Positions 33,951 through 41,777 of a stretch of 64,000 bases of DNA are shown here, piece after piece. Source of the DNA: Tropicibacter alexandrii (GTDB lineage Bacteria > Pseudomonadota > Alphaproteobacteria > Rhodobacterales > Rhodobacteraceae); the NCBI RefSeq assembly GCF_003667315.2, contig NZ_RCTZ02000019.1, positions 17,089-81,088 of the forward strand, read 5' to 3'. The translations under genes were made by a program, and so were the position numbers. Under the pieces are notes generated by a model. It saw only the letters and a program-made list of their open reading frames with translations. It searched no databases and was not told where the DNA came from. How positions within the stretch are numbered: the first letter of the stretch is position 1; each line of letters opens with the position of its first letter.

Positions 33951-34595
33951 ATGAGCGAAAAAGCAGCACAACCCGAAACGGTCGAAAACCGTCCCATGAC
34001 GCGAATCCAGCGCAAGAAGCGGGAGACGATCCTCGATGCCGCGCTCGAAGTCTTCTCTGCCGAGGGGTTCCGGGGCGCCACGCTGGATCGCATCGCCGCC
34101 GAAGCGGGCCTGTCCAAACCCAACCTGCTATATTACTACCCGTCGAAAGAGGCGGTGTTTCAAGAGCTTATGGGCGGGCTTCTGGCCACTTGGCTCGACC
34201 CGCTCAAGGCGATGGACCCAAAAGGCGACCCGAGGTCCGAGATCATGGCCTATGTCCGTCGCAAGCTGGAAATGAGCCGCGATTTCCCCCGCGAAAGCCG
34301 TCTGTTCGCCAATGAGATCGTGCGCGGCGCGCCGACGCTCGGGCCGGTGCTGGAAACCGACCTGAAGACGCTTGTGCACGAAAAAGCGGCGGTGATCCGG
34401 GACTGGATGCACGCGGGGCGGATTGCGCCCTGTGACCCGGTCCACCTGATCTTTTCGATCTGGGCGCTGACCCAGCACTACGCCGATTTCGATGTGCAGG
34501 TCCGGGCCGTTCTGGGCCACGATGACCCGTTTCCCGGAGCCGAACAGCATCTGGAAACGCTGTTCGCCCGATTGCTTGGCGACACCACTGCCTGA
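33951..34595 (+). CDS. rutR: RutR-type TetR regulator
   Basis: This 214-residue TetR-family regulator starts at 33951. The N-terminal HTH is IQRKKRETILDAALEVFSAE, TLDRIAAEAGLSKPNLLYYY, PSKEAVF; the NLLYYYPSKEA pattern is typical of RutR. The C-terminal half (ESRLFANEIVRGAPTLGPVL, then HLIFSIWALTQHYADF) matches the RutR ligand domain, which binds uracil/thymine. It is divergent from the pyrimidine operon, and a perfect RutR box lies between them. A T-tailed hairpin follows its stop. Confidence 0.93.
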   Translation: MSEKAAQPETVENRPMTRIQRKKRETILDAALEVFSAEGFRGATLDRIAAEAGLSKPNLLYYYPSKEAVFQELMGGLLATWLDPLKAMDPKGDPRSEIMAYVRRKLEMSRDFPRESRLFANEIVRGAPTLGPVLETDLKTLVHEKAAVIRDWMHAGRIAPCDPVHLIFSIWALTQHYADFDVQVRAVLGHDDPFPGAEQHLETLFARLLGDTTA

Positions 34596-34627
34596 GCGGC
34601 ACCTGTCCTCGAGACATTGTTCCCAGG

Positions 34628-34669
34628 CTTCTTTGGTCCCGAAATATCTCGGGGGAGCCCGGTACGGGC
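34628..34669. repeat. Interspersed element copy 3 (GGTCC-AAATA-GGGGGAG type)
   Basis: The plus strand reads CTTCTTTGGTCCCGAAATAT then CTCGGGGGAGCCC. It lies in the convergent gap between rutR and preA and runs directly into a terminator hairpin. See also 27171 and 32469. Confidence 0.5.
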
Positions 34670-34688
34670 GGGGGCAGAGCCCCCTTTT
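34670..34688 (+). terminator. Rho-independent terminator of rutR
   Basis: The stem GGGGGC/GCCCCC with a 3-base loop is followed by TTTT. Two further hairpins follow: GCGCGCCCC-GCA-GGGGCGCGC at 34689-34709 and the one at 34714. Confidence 0.7.
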
Positions 34689-34713
34689 GCGCGCCCCGCA
34701 GGGGCGCGCGGGT

Positions 34714-34732
34714 CGCCGCGCAAGGCGCGGCG
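34714..34732 (-). terminator. Hairpin after preA
   Basis: A perfect 8-bp stem CGCCGCGC/GCGCGGCG with a 3-base loop lies 11 bases after the preA stop on the minus strand. It probably ends the preTA transcript, though without a strong T-run. Confidence 0.5.
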
Positions 34733-34743
34733 AAACACGTCGC

Positions 34744-36048
34744 TTACTCCGCCGCCTTCGCCATCGGGTTGTTGGGGTGCTGCGTCCAGTTGCCATATTC
34801 GGCGGGCACCTCGCGCCCGGTGCGCGGGTCGATCGTGCCCGGGGCCAGACGCTCCATCGTGATGCAGTTCTCGACCGGGCAGACATCGATGCACAAGTTG
34901 CAGGCCACGCATTCCGCATCGTTGACCTCGAAGACCCGCCCCTCATGCATCCAGATCGCTTGGTGCGAAGTATCCTCGCAGGCGGCATAGCAGCGCCCGC
35001 ATTTGATGCAGGCCTCCTGATCGATGCGCGCCTTGGTGATGTAGTTGAGGTTCAGGTACTGCCAGTCGGTGACGTTGGGCACCGCGCGCCCCTTGAAGTC
35101 GTCGATGGAGGCATAGCCTTTCTGGTCCATCCACTCGGACAGGCCGCGCTTCATCTCTTCGACGATCTTGAAGCCATAGGTCATCGCGGCGGTGCAGACC
35201 TGCACGTTGCCACAACCAAGGCTGATGAACTCGGCCGCGTCGCGCCACGTCGTCACGCCGCCAATGCCGGAAATCGGCAGGCCGTGGGTTTCGGGATCGC
35301 GGGCGATCTCGGCGACCATGTTCATGGCGATGGGCTTCACCGCCGGGCCGCAATAGCCGCCATGGCTGCCCTTGCCGTCGATGGACGGCTCGGGGCTGAA
35401 ATCATCCAGATTGACCGAGGTGATCGAGGAAATCGTGTTGATGAGGGAGACCGCATCGGCCCCGCCATTCTTCGCCGCACGCGCCGGGTAGCGGATGTCG
35501 GTGATATTGGGCGTCAGCTTCACGATCACCGGCTTGTCGTAGTATTGCTTGCACCAGCGGGTGACCATCTCGATATATTCGGGCACCTGTCCCACGGCGG
35601 CCCCCATGCCGCGTTCCGACATGCCATGCGGGCAGCCGAAGTTCAGCTCGATCCCGTCACATCCCGTTTCCGCCACGCGCGGCAGGATCGCCTTCCACGA
35701 CGCCTCGTCGCAGGGCACCATGATCGAGGCGATCAGCGCGCGATCCGGATAGTCGGCCTTCACCCGCGCCATTTCTTCGAGGTTCGTCTCCAAAGGGCGG
35801 TCGGTGATCAGCTCGATATTGTTGATCCCCAGCACGCGCCGGTCGGCGCCGTAGATCACGCCATAGCGCGGGCCGTTGACGTTCACGACGGGCGGGCCTT
35901 CGGCGCCCAGCGTCTTCCAGACGACACCGCCCCAGCCCGCGTCAAAGGCGCGGCGGACGTTGTATTCCTTGTCGGTGGGCGGCGCGGAGGCCAGCCAGAA
36001 CGGGTTGGGCGATGAAATCCCGAGGAAATTGGTGGTGAGATCGGCCAT
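34744..36048 (-). CDS. preA: NAD-dependent dihydropyrimidine dehydrogenase, subunit PreA
   Basis: This 434-residue subunit starts at 36048 after AGGAG. The N-terminal FMN barrel (ISSPNPFWLASAPPTDKEYN, GIELNFGCPHGMSERGMGAA, ISGIGGVTTWRDAAEF) reduces uracil/thymine. Two 4Fe-4S clusters are at the C-terminus: CIKCGRCYAACED and CVACNLCIDVCPVENC. With PreT it forms the bacterial counterpart of mammalian DPD and catalyses the first step of reductive pyrimidine breakdown. It is 27 bases downstream of preT in one operon. Length and motifs are normal. Confidence 0.95.
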   Translation of the reverse strand: MADLTTNFLGISSPNPFWLASAPPTDKEYNVRRAFDAGWGGVVWKTLGAEGPPVVNVNGPRYGVIYGADRRVLGINNIELITDRPLETNLEEMARVKADYPDRALIASIMVPCDEASWKAILPRVAETGCDGIELNFGCPHGMSERGMGAAVGQVPEYIEMVTRWCKQYYDKPVIVKLTPNITDIRYPARAAKNGGADAVSLINTISSITSVNLDDFSPEPSIDGKGSHGGYCGPAVKPIAMNMVAEIARDPETHGLPISGIGGVTTWRDAAEFISLGCGNVQVCTAAMTYGFKIVEEMKRGLSEWMDQKGYASIDDFKGRAVPNVTDWQYLNLNYITKARIDQEACIKCGRCYAACEDTSHQAIWMHEGRVFEVNDAECVACNLCIDVCPVENCITMERLAPGTIDPRTGREVPAEYGNWTQHPNNPMAKAAE

Positions 36049-36075
36049 GTCGCGGCTCCTGTCGTTTGTCGGTGC

Positions 36076-37401
36076 TCAGCGCATCAGCGCGGCGTGAATG
36101 TCTTCGGCGGCGTCGCGGCCTTCGGCGACGGCGACCACGGTCAGGTCTTCGCCGGGCGTGCAGTCGCCCCCGGCCCAGACGCCCTCCATCGAGGTGCGGC
36201 CGGTTTCCGTGACCTTGATCTTGCCGCGCTCCAGTTCCGGGCCCTGCGGCGCGACCAGCGTCTGGCCAATGGCCCGAAAGATCTGATCGGCGGGCAGGCG
36301 CACGGTTTCGCCGGTGCCTTGCAGCGTGCCGCCGTCCTCGACGGTGTATTCCAACTCGATCTCGCGCACCGCGCCGTTGCCGTGGATGGCAACGGGGACG
36401 ACATTGGTCAGGATCGTCACGCCCTTGGAGGCGGCCAGATCCTGTTCGTATTCCGAGGCGCCCATGCGCGCGCGCGACCGGCGATAGGCCAGCGTTACAT
36501 TCTGCGCGCCCAGCAGTTTCGCCTGCACGGCGGCGTCCACGGCGGTCATGCCGCCGCCGATCACCACCACGTTGCGCCCGATGGGCAGGGTGGTCAGGTC
36601 GGAGGCCTGCCGCAACTCGGCGATGAAGTCGACCGCATCCGCCACGCCCTCGCGGTCATTGCCGTCGCAGGTCAGCGCGTTCACCGCCCCCAGACCCATG
36701 CCAAGGAAGACCGCGTCATATTCGGCGGTCAGCGTGTCCAGAGACAGGTCCGTTCCCAGCGCCTTGCCGGTGTGCAGGGTGATCCCGCCGATCTGCATCA
36801 GCCAGTCGACCTCGCGCCCGGCAAAGCCGTTCGTGGCCTTGTAGGTGGCGATGCCGTATTCGTTCAGCCCGCCGGGCTTGGGCTTGGCGTCGAACAGGTC
36901 GACGCTGTGGCCCTTCATCGCAAGGCGGTGCGCGCAGGACAGGCCCGCAGGGCCCGCGCCCACGACGGCGATGCGCTTGCCGGTCTCTGCCGCGCGGGCA
37001 AAGGGATGGTCCTGCCGCGCCATCACGCTGTCGGTGGCATAGCGTTGAAGCCTGCCGATCTCGACCGGCTTTTCCTCGGCGGTCATGCGCACGCAGGCCT
37101 CTTCGCACAGGGTCTCGGTCGGGCAGACGCGGGCGCAGATGCCGCCAAGGATGTTCTGCTCGAAGATCGTCCGGCCTGCCGCCTCGGGCTGACCGGTCGC
37201 GATCTGCCGGATGAACAGGGGGATGTCGATCTCTGTCGGGCAGGCGATGGTGCAGGGCGCATCATGGCAGAAATAGCAGCGATCCGCCGCCACCCGCGCT
37301 TCGTGCGCGTCATAGGGGGCGTGCAGGTCGTCGAAGTTGCGTGCAAGCGTTTCGGTATCAAGCCGACCGGCCGCGAGGCCGGGGGTGAGGGGGCTGGTCA
37401 T
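36076..37401 (-). CDS. preT: NAD(P)-dependent oxidoreductase, subunit PreT
   Basis: This 441-residue flavoprotein resembles the small subunit of glutamate synthase. N-terminal Fe-S cysteines are in CYFCHDAPCTIACPTEIDIP and CARVCPTETLCEEAC. Two dinucleotide folds follow: VVGAGPAGLSCAHRLAMKG for FAD and VVIGGGMTAVDAAVQAKLLG for NAD(P)H. The final block GDCTPGEDLTVVAVAEGRDA binds FAD. It passes electrons to PreA for pyrimidine reduction. It is the first gene of preTA; an inverted repeat lies just upstream at 37440. Confidence 0.95.
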   Translation of the reverse strand: MTSPLTPGLAAGRLDTETLARNFDDLHAPYDAHEARVAADRCYFCHDAPCTIACPTEIDIPLFIRQIATGQPEAAGRTIFEQNILGGICARVCPTETLCEEACVRMTAEEKPVEIGRLQRYATDSVMARQDHPFARAAETGKRIAVVGAGPAGLSCAHRLAMKGHSVDLFDAKPKPGGLNEYGIATYKATNGFAGREVDWLMQIGGITLHTGKALGTDLSLDTLTAEYDAVFLGMGLGAVNALTCDGNDREGVADAVDFIAELRQASDLTTLPIGRNVVVIGGGMTAVDAAVQAKLLGAQNVTLAYRRSRARMGASEYEQDLAASKGVTILTNVVPVAIHGNGAVREIELEYTVEDGGTLQGTGETVRLPADQIFRAIGQTLVAPQGPELERGKIKVTETGRTSMEGVWAGGDCTPGEDLTVVAVAEGRDAAEDIHAALMR

Positions 37402-37439
37402 GGCGTCTCCCTGGGTTTGTCTGGCCAGACTGTGCCACG

Positions 37440-37458
37440 GTTTGATTTTTTATCAAAC
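37440..37458. promoter_or_regulatory. Inverted repeat upstream of preT
   Basis: GTTTGAT-N5-ATCAAAC is a perfect inverted repeat with 7-bp arms and an all-T spacer, 39 bases before the preT start in an AT-rich stretch. It could be an operator. It does not match the RutR box, so the dehydrogenase operon may have separate control. Confidence 0.5.
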
Positions 37459-37670
37459 GGTAAATTTTAGGAGGCGTGTGAAAATCTGCGCGCCGCGCGG
37501 CGTTGCCTGTTTCCTGTGCATTTCACGGGAAAAGCGCCGTGGCGAAAGCGCCGCAGGCGGGCTTTGACCGTGTTGCGTTTAAGGTTTCGTTAACCTTTTT
37601 TGGTGCTAGGGTTAGGTTGTACAGCGGTGTCTCTGCCAATCTGAGCGTGTATGGCACCTCTTGGAGTTCG

Positions 37671-39443
37671 ATGATGAGCACGGTGCGGGGCGGTGCGCCC
37701 CTCGATGGACTGTTCGGATTGCGCCGGGACCTCGCCGAGGGTTTGAGCGGCCTGCGGGACGCCATGGTCGCGGCGCTGGGGCCGATCGTGGTCAATCTCG
37801 TGCTGGCCGCCGATCAGGTGCGCCGGGCCGAGCCGGTGATCCTGACCGATCCGGGCGGCGAGACGGTGCCGGACCTGTCCGATCTGGCCGAGGCCGCCTT
37901 GCAGGGTCGGGATGTCCATGTGCCGGGGGCGATGGCCTTGCCCTTGATCCGGGCCGATGGCGGCATCCTCGGGGCGCTGGTCGTCGCCGGCGCGGGGGCC
38001 GGGTCGCCAGACGCGGTCCGGGGCTATGTCCCGCTGGCGACGCGCCTGCTGGACGGGGCCCTGACCAATCTGCGCGCGGCGGCGGCCCTGCGCCTGCTGC
38101 GTGAACGCAACCGCGATCTTCAGGCCAAGGCCAACACCGACCACCTGACCGGCCTGCGCAACGCGCTATGCTTTGAAAAACGGACCGAGGGGCGCCTGCG
38201 CTCGCGCAAGGTGCGGCAGGCGCTGATCATCGTCGATCTCGACGGGTTCAAGCGGATCAACGACGTCTTTGGCCACCAGTTCGGCAACCGCTACCTGCGC
38301 TGCGTGGCCGACGCGCTGGCGCGCACGGTCCCCGCCGACACGGTTCTGGGCCGGATCGGGGGCGACGAATTCGCCATCTGCGTGACCCTGCGCGAGGACG
38401 GCCCGCAAGAGGTGCGCGATCTGATGTCGCGCTGCCGCAACGCGGTGATGCAGAACGCCTCGCTGTTCGGCAAGCCCGGTCTGGGGCGTGTCAGCATGGG
38501 CGCGAGCCTGTTCCCCGACCATGGCGAGGATTATGCGACCCTGTTCGAACTGGCGGACGCGGCGCTTTATGCGTCCAAGCGGTTGCGGCGGGGCACCTCG
38601 ACGGTGTTCGACCCGGCGATCCATCAACGCTTTGATTCCCAGGCCGTGATGGGCAGTTTCGACCGCGCGCTCGAAGAGGGGCGGATCGTGCCGTGGTTCC
38701 AGCCGATCATCGACCTGCGCACTCGCGAGACCACGCATCTGGAGGTGCTGGCGCGCTGGATCGATACGCAGGGCGCGGTCCACAGCCCGCTGGATTTTCA
38801 GGCCGTGTTGACCGATTACCGCATGGCCGAGCGGCTGACCCGGCAGGTGCTGGGTCGGGCGCTGGAGATGCGCGGGGCGGGCGAGATGCCCGAAGGGGTC
38901 GCGCTGTCGGTCAACCTGACGCCGATGGACCTTGCCAACCCGGAATTCGTCTTCGATTTCTGCGCAATGCTGCGGGCGCATGGCCAGACCTGGGAGGGGC
39001 TGGTCTTCGAGGTGACCGAGAACACGGTGCTCGCCAGCGAGCGCGACCAGTCCTTCCGCACCCTGACCGAACTGCGCCAGCGCGGGGCAAAGGTGGCGCT
39101 GGACGATTTCGGCACCGGGTTCGGGGCGCTCAGCCACCTTGCGGTCTGGCCGATCGACATCCTCAAGATCGACCGCCACTTCGTCGACGGGCTGGACGCC
39201 AATCCGCGCAGCCGGGCGATCATCCGGATGATCCTCCAGATGGCGGGCGAGCTGGGCTACGAGGTGATCGCCGAGGGCATCGAATCCGAGGCACAGCGTG
39301 ACGTGCTGCTGGAACTCGGCTGCCGGATGGGGCAGGGCTACCTGTTCCAGCAGCCCGACGCCGTGGCCAAGCCGGTGCCGCAAGGCTGCATCGTTCCGCT
39401 GCCCGCCGAGGCACCGCGCCGCAACCTCGCGGCGCGTTCGTGA
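37671..39443 (+). CDS. GGDEF-EAL cyclic di-GMP protein with N-terminal GAF-like region
   Basis: This 590-residue soluble protein starts at 37671 behind GGAG. The first 140 residues may be a degenerate GAF sensor. The cyclase domain has an intact GGDEF at 230-234 (RIGGDEF) but no RxxD inhibitory site before it. The phosphodiesterase domain has the EVL variant of EAL (Glu358), plus NLTPMDLANPE, FEVTENTVL, DDFGTGFGALSHL, LKIDRHFV and EGIESEAQ, so the metal and catalytic residues look complete. Both activities are possible. It is 21 bases upstream of the CheB-CheR-like gene, so the two are probably co-transcribed. Confidence 0.9.
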   Translation: MMSTVRGGAPLDGLFGLRRDLAEGLSGLRDAMVAALGPIVVNLVLAADQVRRAEPVILTDPGGETVPDLSDLAEAALQGRDVHVPGAMALPLIRADGGILGALVVAGAGAGSPDAVRGYVPLATRLLDGALTNLRAAAALRLLRERNRDLQAKANTDHLTGLRNALCFEKRTEGRLRSRKVRQALIIVDLDGFKRINDVFGHQFGNRYLRCVADALARTVPADTVLGRIGGDEFAICVTLREDGPQEVRDLMSRCRNAVMQNASLFGKPGLGRVSMGASLFPDHGEDYATLFELADAALYASKRLRRGTSTVFDPAIHQRFDSQAVMGSFDRALEEGRIVPWFQPIIDLRTRETTHLEVLARWIDTQGAVHSPLDFQAVLTDYRMAERLTRQVLGRALEMRGAGEMPEGVALSVNLTPMDLANPEFVFDFCAMLRAHGQTWEGLVFEVTENTVLASERDQSFRTLTELRQRGAKVALDDFGTGFGALSHLAVWPIDILKIDRHFVDGLDANPRSRAIIRMILQMAGELGYEVIAEGIESEAQRDVLLELGCRMGQGYLFQQPDAVAKPVPQGCIVPLPAEAPRRNLAARS

Positions 39444-39464
39444 CAGCCGTTGCAAGGGGGCTTC

Positions 39465-41699
39465 ATGCCTGAACACCGCCCCAGAACGATCCGCATGCCG
39501 CTGCCGCCGCTGGTGCTGATCGGCATGACCACCAACGATCTCGCCCCGGTCGAAGAGTTCCTCGATGCGCTGCCGCCTCATGGCGACTGGAGCTTCGTGC
39601 TGGCCTGTCTGCCCGAGCTTGCCACCCCGGCCAACCTGCGGCGCCTTGCACGCGCGGCGCCGCACCTGCGCTTGCGCGATGTCAGCGAGGGGGACCCGGT
39701 GCAGCCCGGCGTGATCCATGTCCTGCCGCTGACGCGCGGGATGGAAGTCCATAACGAGGCTTTTCACCCGATGCGCCCGCGCTGCGCAGACGCGCCCTTG
39801 GCCTACCGCGTGGATGCGCTGTTGCAATCGCTGGCCGGGCGCCCGGCGGACCGGACCTTTGCGGTCTGCCTCTGCGCGACCGTCAGCGAGGGCATCGTCG
39901 GGCTGGAGCAGTTGCAGGCCCGGGGCGGACTGGCCCTGATCCCGCCAAAACCCGATGTCCACGTGCCCGAATGCATTGCCCGGCAATGCCCCGTGGCCGA
40001 GATGCCGATGCGGATCGCTGCGGCGCTGGCGCAGCCGCAGGACGCCGCCGACCCGAGCGAGGCCTCGCCCGCCGGACTGTTGCGGATCTTTGAGCTGATC
40101 GAGCAGCACCGGCATGTCGATTTCACCGCCTATAACCGCGACGGCATCCGGCACCGCCTGTTTCGGCGAATGCGCGCGCGTGGCATCGCCTCGTTTCAGG
40201 ACTATGCCCGACTGCTCGATAGCGACGACACGGCGCTGGACGAATTGTTCGAGGAATTGCTGACCGGCGCGACCGGCTTTTTCCGCGACCTTGCGGCGTT
40301 CGACGCGCTGCGGCGCACCGTTCTGGACCCGGCGGCGCGGCAGGACACCGACCGACCGCTGCGCATCTGGGCCGTAGCCTGCGCCACCGGGCAAGAGGCC
40401 TACAGCGTCGCCATCGCGGCGCAGGAGGCGCTGGAGGCCGCAGGTTCGACGCGTATCCTGCGTGTCATCGCCACCGATATTCAGCCCGGCGCGCTCGACA
40501 CGGCTTCGGCGGGCGTCTATCCGGCCAAGGCGCTTGCACACCTGCCTGATGCGCTGCGCGACAAGTATTTCCTGCGCGAGGGCGGCACCTGTCGCGTCCG
40601 GCCCGAATTGCGGCGGCGCGTGGTCTTTTCGGTGCAGGATGTGCTCAGCGATCCGCCTCTGCTCAACATGGACCTCGTCGTCTGTCGCAACCTGCTGGTC
40701 TACCTGTCCGACGAGGCGCGCGACCGGGTGATCTCGATGATCCGGTTCGGCCTGCGCCCCGGTGGCGCGTTGCTTCTGGGCCATAGCGAAAGCCCCGGAC
40801 AGGGAGGGGAGGCCTTCGAGCCGCTCGACCCGACATGGAAGATCTTTCGCAAGAAGGCCGGGACCGACATCCAGCAGGAGCCGGGCGCGCCGCCCGAACG
40901 GCGCGGCGATGCGCTGGCTTTCGAGGGGATCGGCGATGATGGCCTGCGCGCCGAGGCGTACCGCGCCATGCTGGCCGAAGCCGGCCTGTCCGCCTTGCTG
41001 CTGTCCGAGCAGGGCACCCTTCTGGGGGAATTCGGGCTGGCCTCGGCGCTGGTCTCGCCGAACGAGCCGGGCGGGTTGCATCCGGCGATCCTGCCCTTGA
41101 TCCGCTCGGCCCTGACGCATCTGCAATCGGATCGCCTGCATGTGACGCGGCACCGGTTGCATCTCGATCTGGGCGCCCGTCACAGGCAGGCGGTGATGCT
41201 GCATCTGGCCCCGCTCGAGGTCGATACCGGCGTGCCCATGCTGCTGGTGCTGGTCGATATCGCCACGGATCGCCCGGCTGGCCCCGGGGCAGCCGCGTCG
41301 CGACCGCTCAGCCGGGAGTTGGACACGCGCCAATTGGCGATGACCGGGCAGTTCACCAGCGCGCAGGAAGACGCGGCGCGCATCGGTGCCATTCTCGATG
41401 CGCTGGGCATCGGCGTGGCCGTGCTGAACCGGCGCGGACGCATCAGCCGCCTGTCCGGCCCGATGGCCCGTATCCTCGGGACGGACCTCGACTGGATCGG
41501 GCAACCGGTCGCAGCGCTGCCGCTGGGCGAGGATTTCGCAGGCCTGCCCGGTCTCGTCGACGAGGTGCTCAACGGCGGTGCCTCTGGGCAGGTCGACGGG
41601 GTGCAATGCGACCTTCCCCTCGAAGTGCGCGTCTTTCCGGGCAGCGCGCCGGATGGGGCGGTTCTGCTGTTCGTGCCGGAGACCGGCGAAACCGGCTGA
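39465..41699 (+). CDS. CheB-CheR-like fusion with degenerate esterase domain and C-terminal PAS
   Basis: This 744-residue protein starts at 39465 after AAGGGGG. Residues about 15-190 resemble a CheB methylesterase, but the serine motif GASxGG is replaced by IGMTTNDLAP and the HxxPxxSH loop is not recognisable, so esterase activity is probably lost. A CheR domain follows (about 205-470) and looks intact: DFTAYNRDGIRHRLFRRM, TGATGFFRDLAAF, WAVACATGQEAYSVAI, VIATDIQPGAL, MDLVVCRNLLVYLS. The end (about 640-740) is PAS-like (DALGIGVAVLNRRGRISRLS). The histidine kinase part of many such fusions is absent. It could methylate a receptor or other signalling protein. Confidence 0.82.
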   Translation: MPEHRPRTIRMPLPPLVLIGMTTNDLAPVEEFLDALPPHGDWSFVLACLPELATPANLRRLARAAPHLRLRDVSEGDPVQPGVIHVLPLTRGMEVHNEAFHPMRPRCADAPLAYRVDALLQSLAGRPADRTFAVCLCATVSEGIVGLEQLQARGGLALIPPKPDVHVPECIARQCPVAEMPMRIAAALAQPQDAADPSEASPAGLLRIFELIEQHRHVDFTAYNRDGIRHRLFRRMRARGIASFQDYARLLDSDDTALDELFEELLTGATGFFRDLAAFDALRRTVLDPAARQDTDRPLRIWAVACATGQEAYSVAIAAQEALEAAGSTRILRVIATDIQPGALDTASAGVYPAKALAHLPDALRDKYFLREGGTCRVRPELRRRVVFSVQDVLSDPPLLNMDLVVCRNLLVYLSDEARDRVISMIRFGLRPGGALLLGHSESPGQGGEAFEPLDPTWKIFRKKAGTDIQQEPGAPPERRGDALAFEGIGDDGLRAEAYRAMLAEAGLSALLLSEQGTLLGEFGLASALVSPNEPGGLHPAILPLIRSALTHLQSDRLHVTRHRLHLDLGARHRQAVMLHLAPLEVDTGVPMLLVLVDIATDRPAGPGAAASRPLSRELDTRQLAMTGQFTSAQEDAARIGAILDALGIGVAVLNRRGRISRLSGPMARILGTDLDWIGQPVAALPLGEDFAGLPGLVDEVLNGGASGQVDGVQCDLPLEVRVFPGSAPDGAVLLFVPETGETG

Positions 41700-41777
41700 C
41701 CGGCCCGTCTTTTCCCGATTGCCGTTCCGCCCGCCCTGTGCAGGATGGCGCCCGCGATGGCGAAGGGAAGAAGCGCA

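Noticed and set aside
27171..34688. Insertion sequence or integrase remnants around the pyrimidine locus
   Set aside because: Despite low-GC genes and interspersed elements, I saw no transposase or integrase sequence, no target duplication and no tRNA attachment site.
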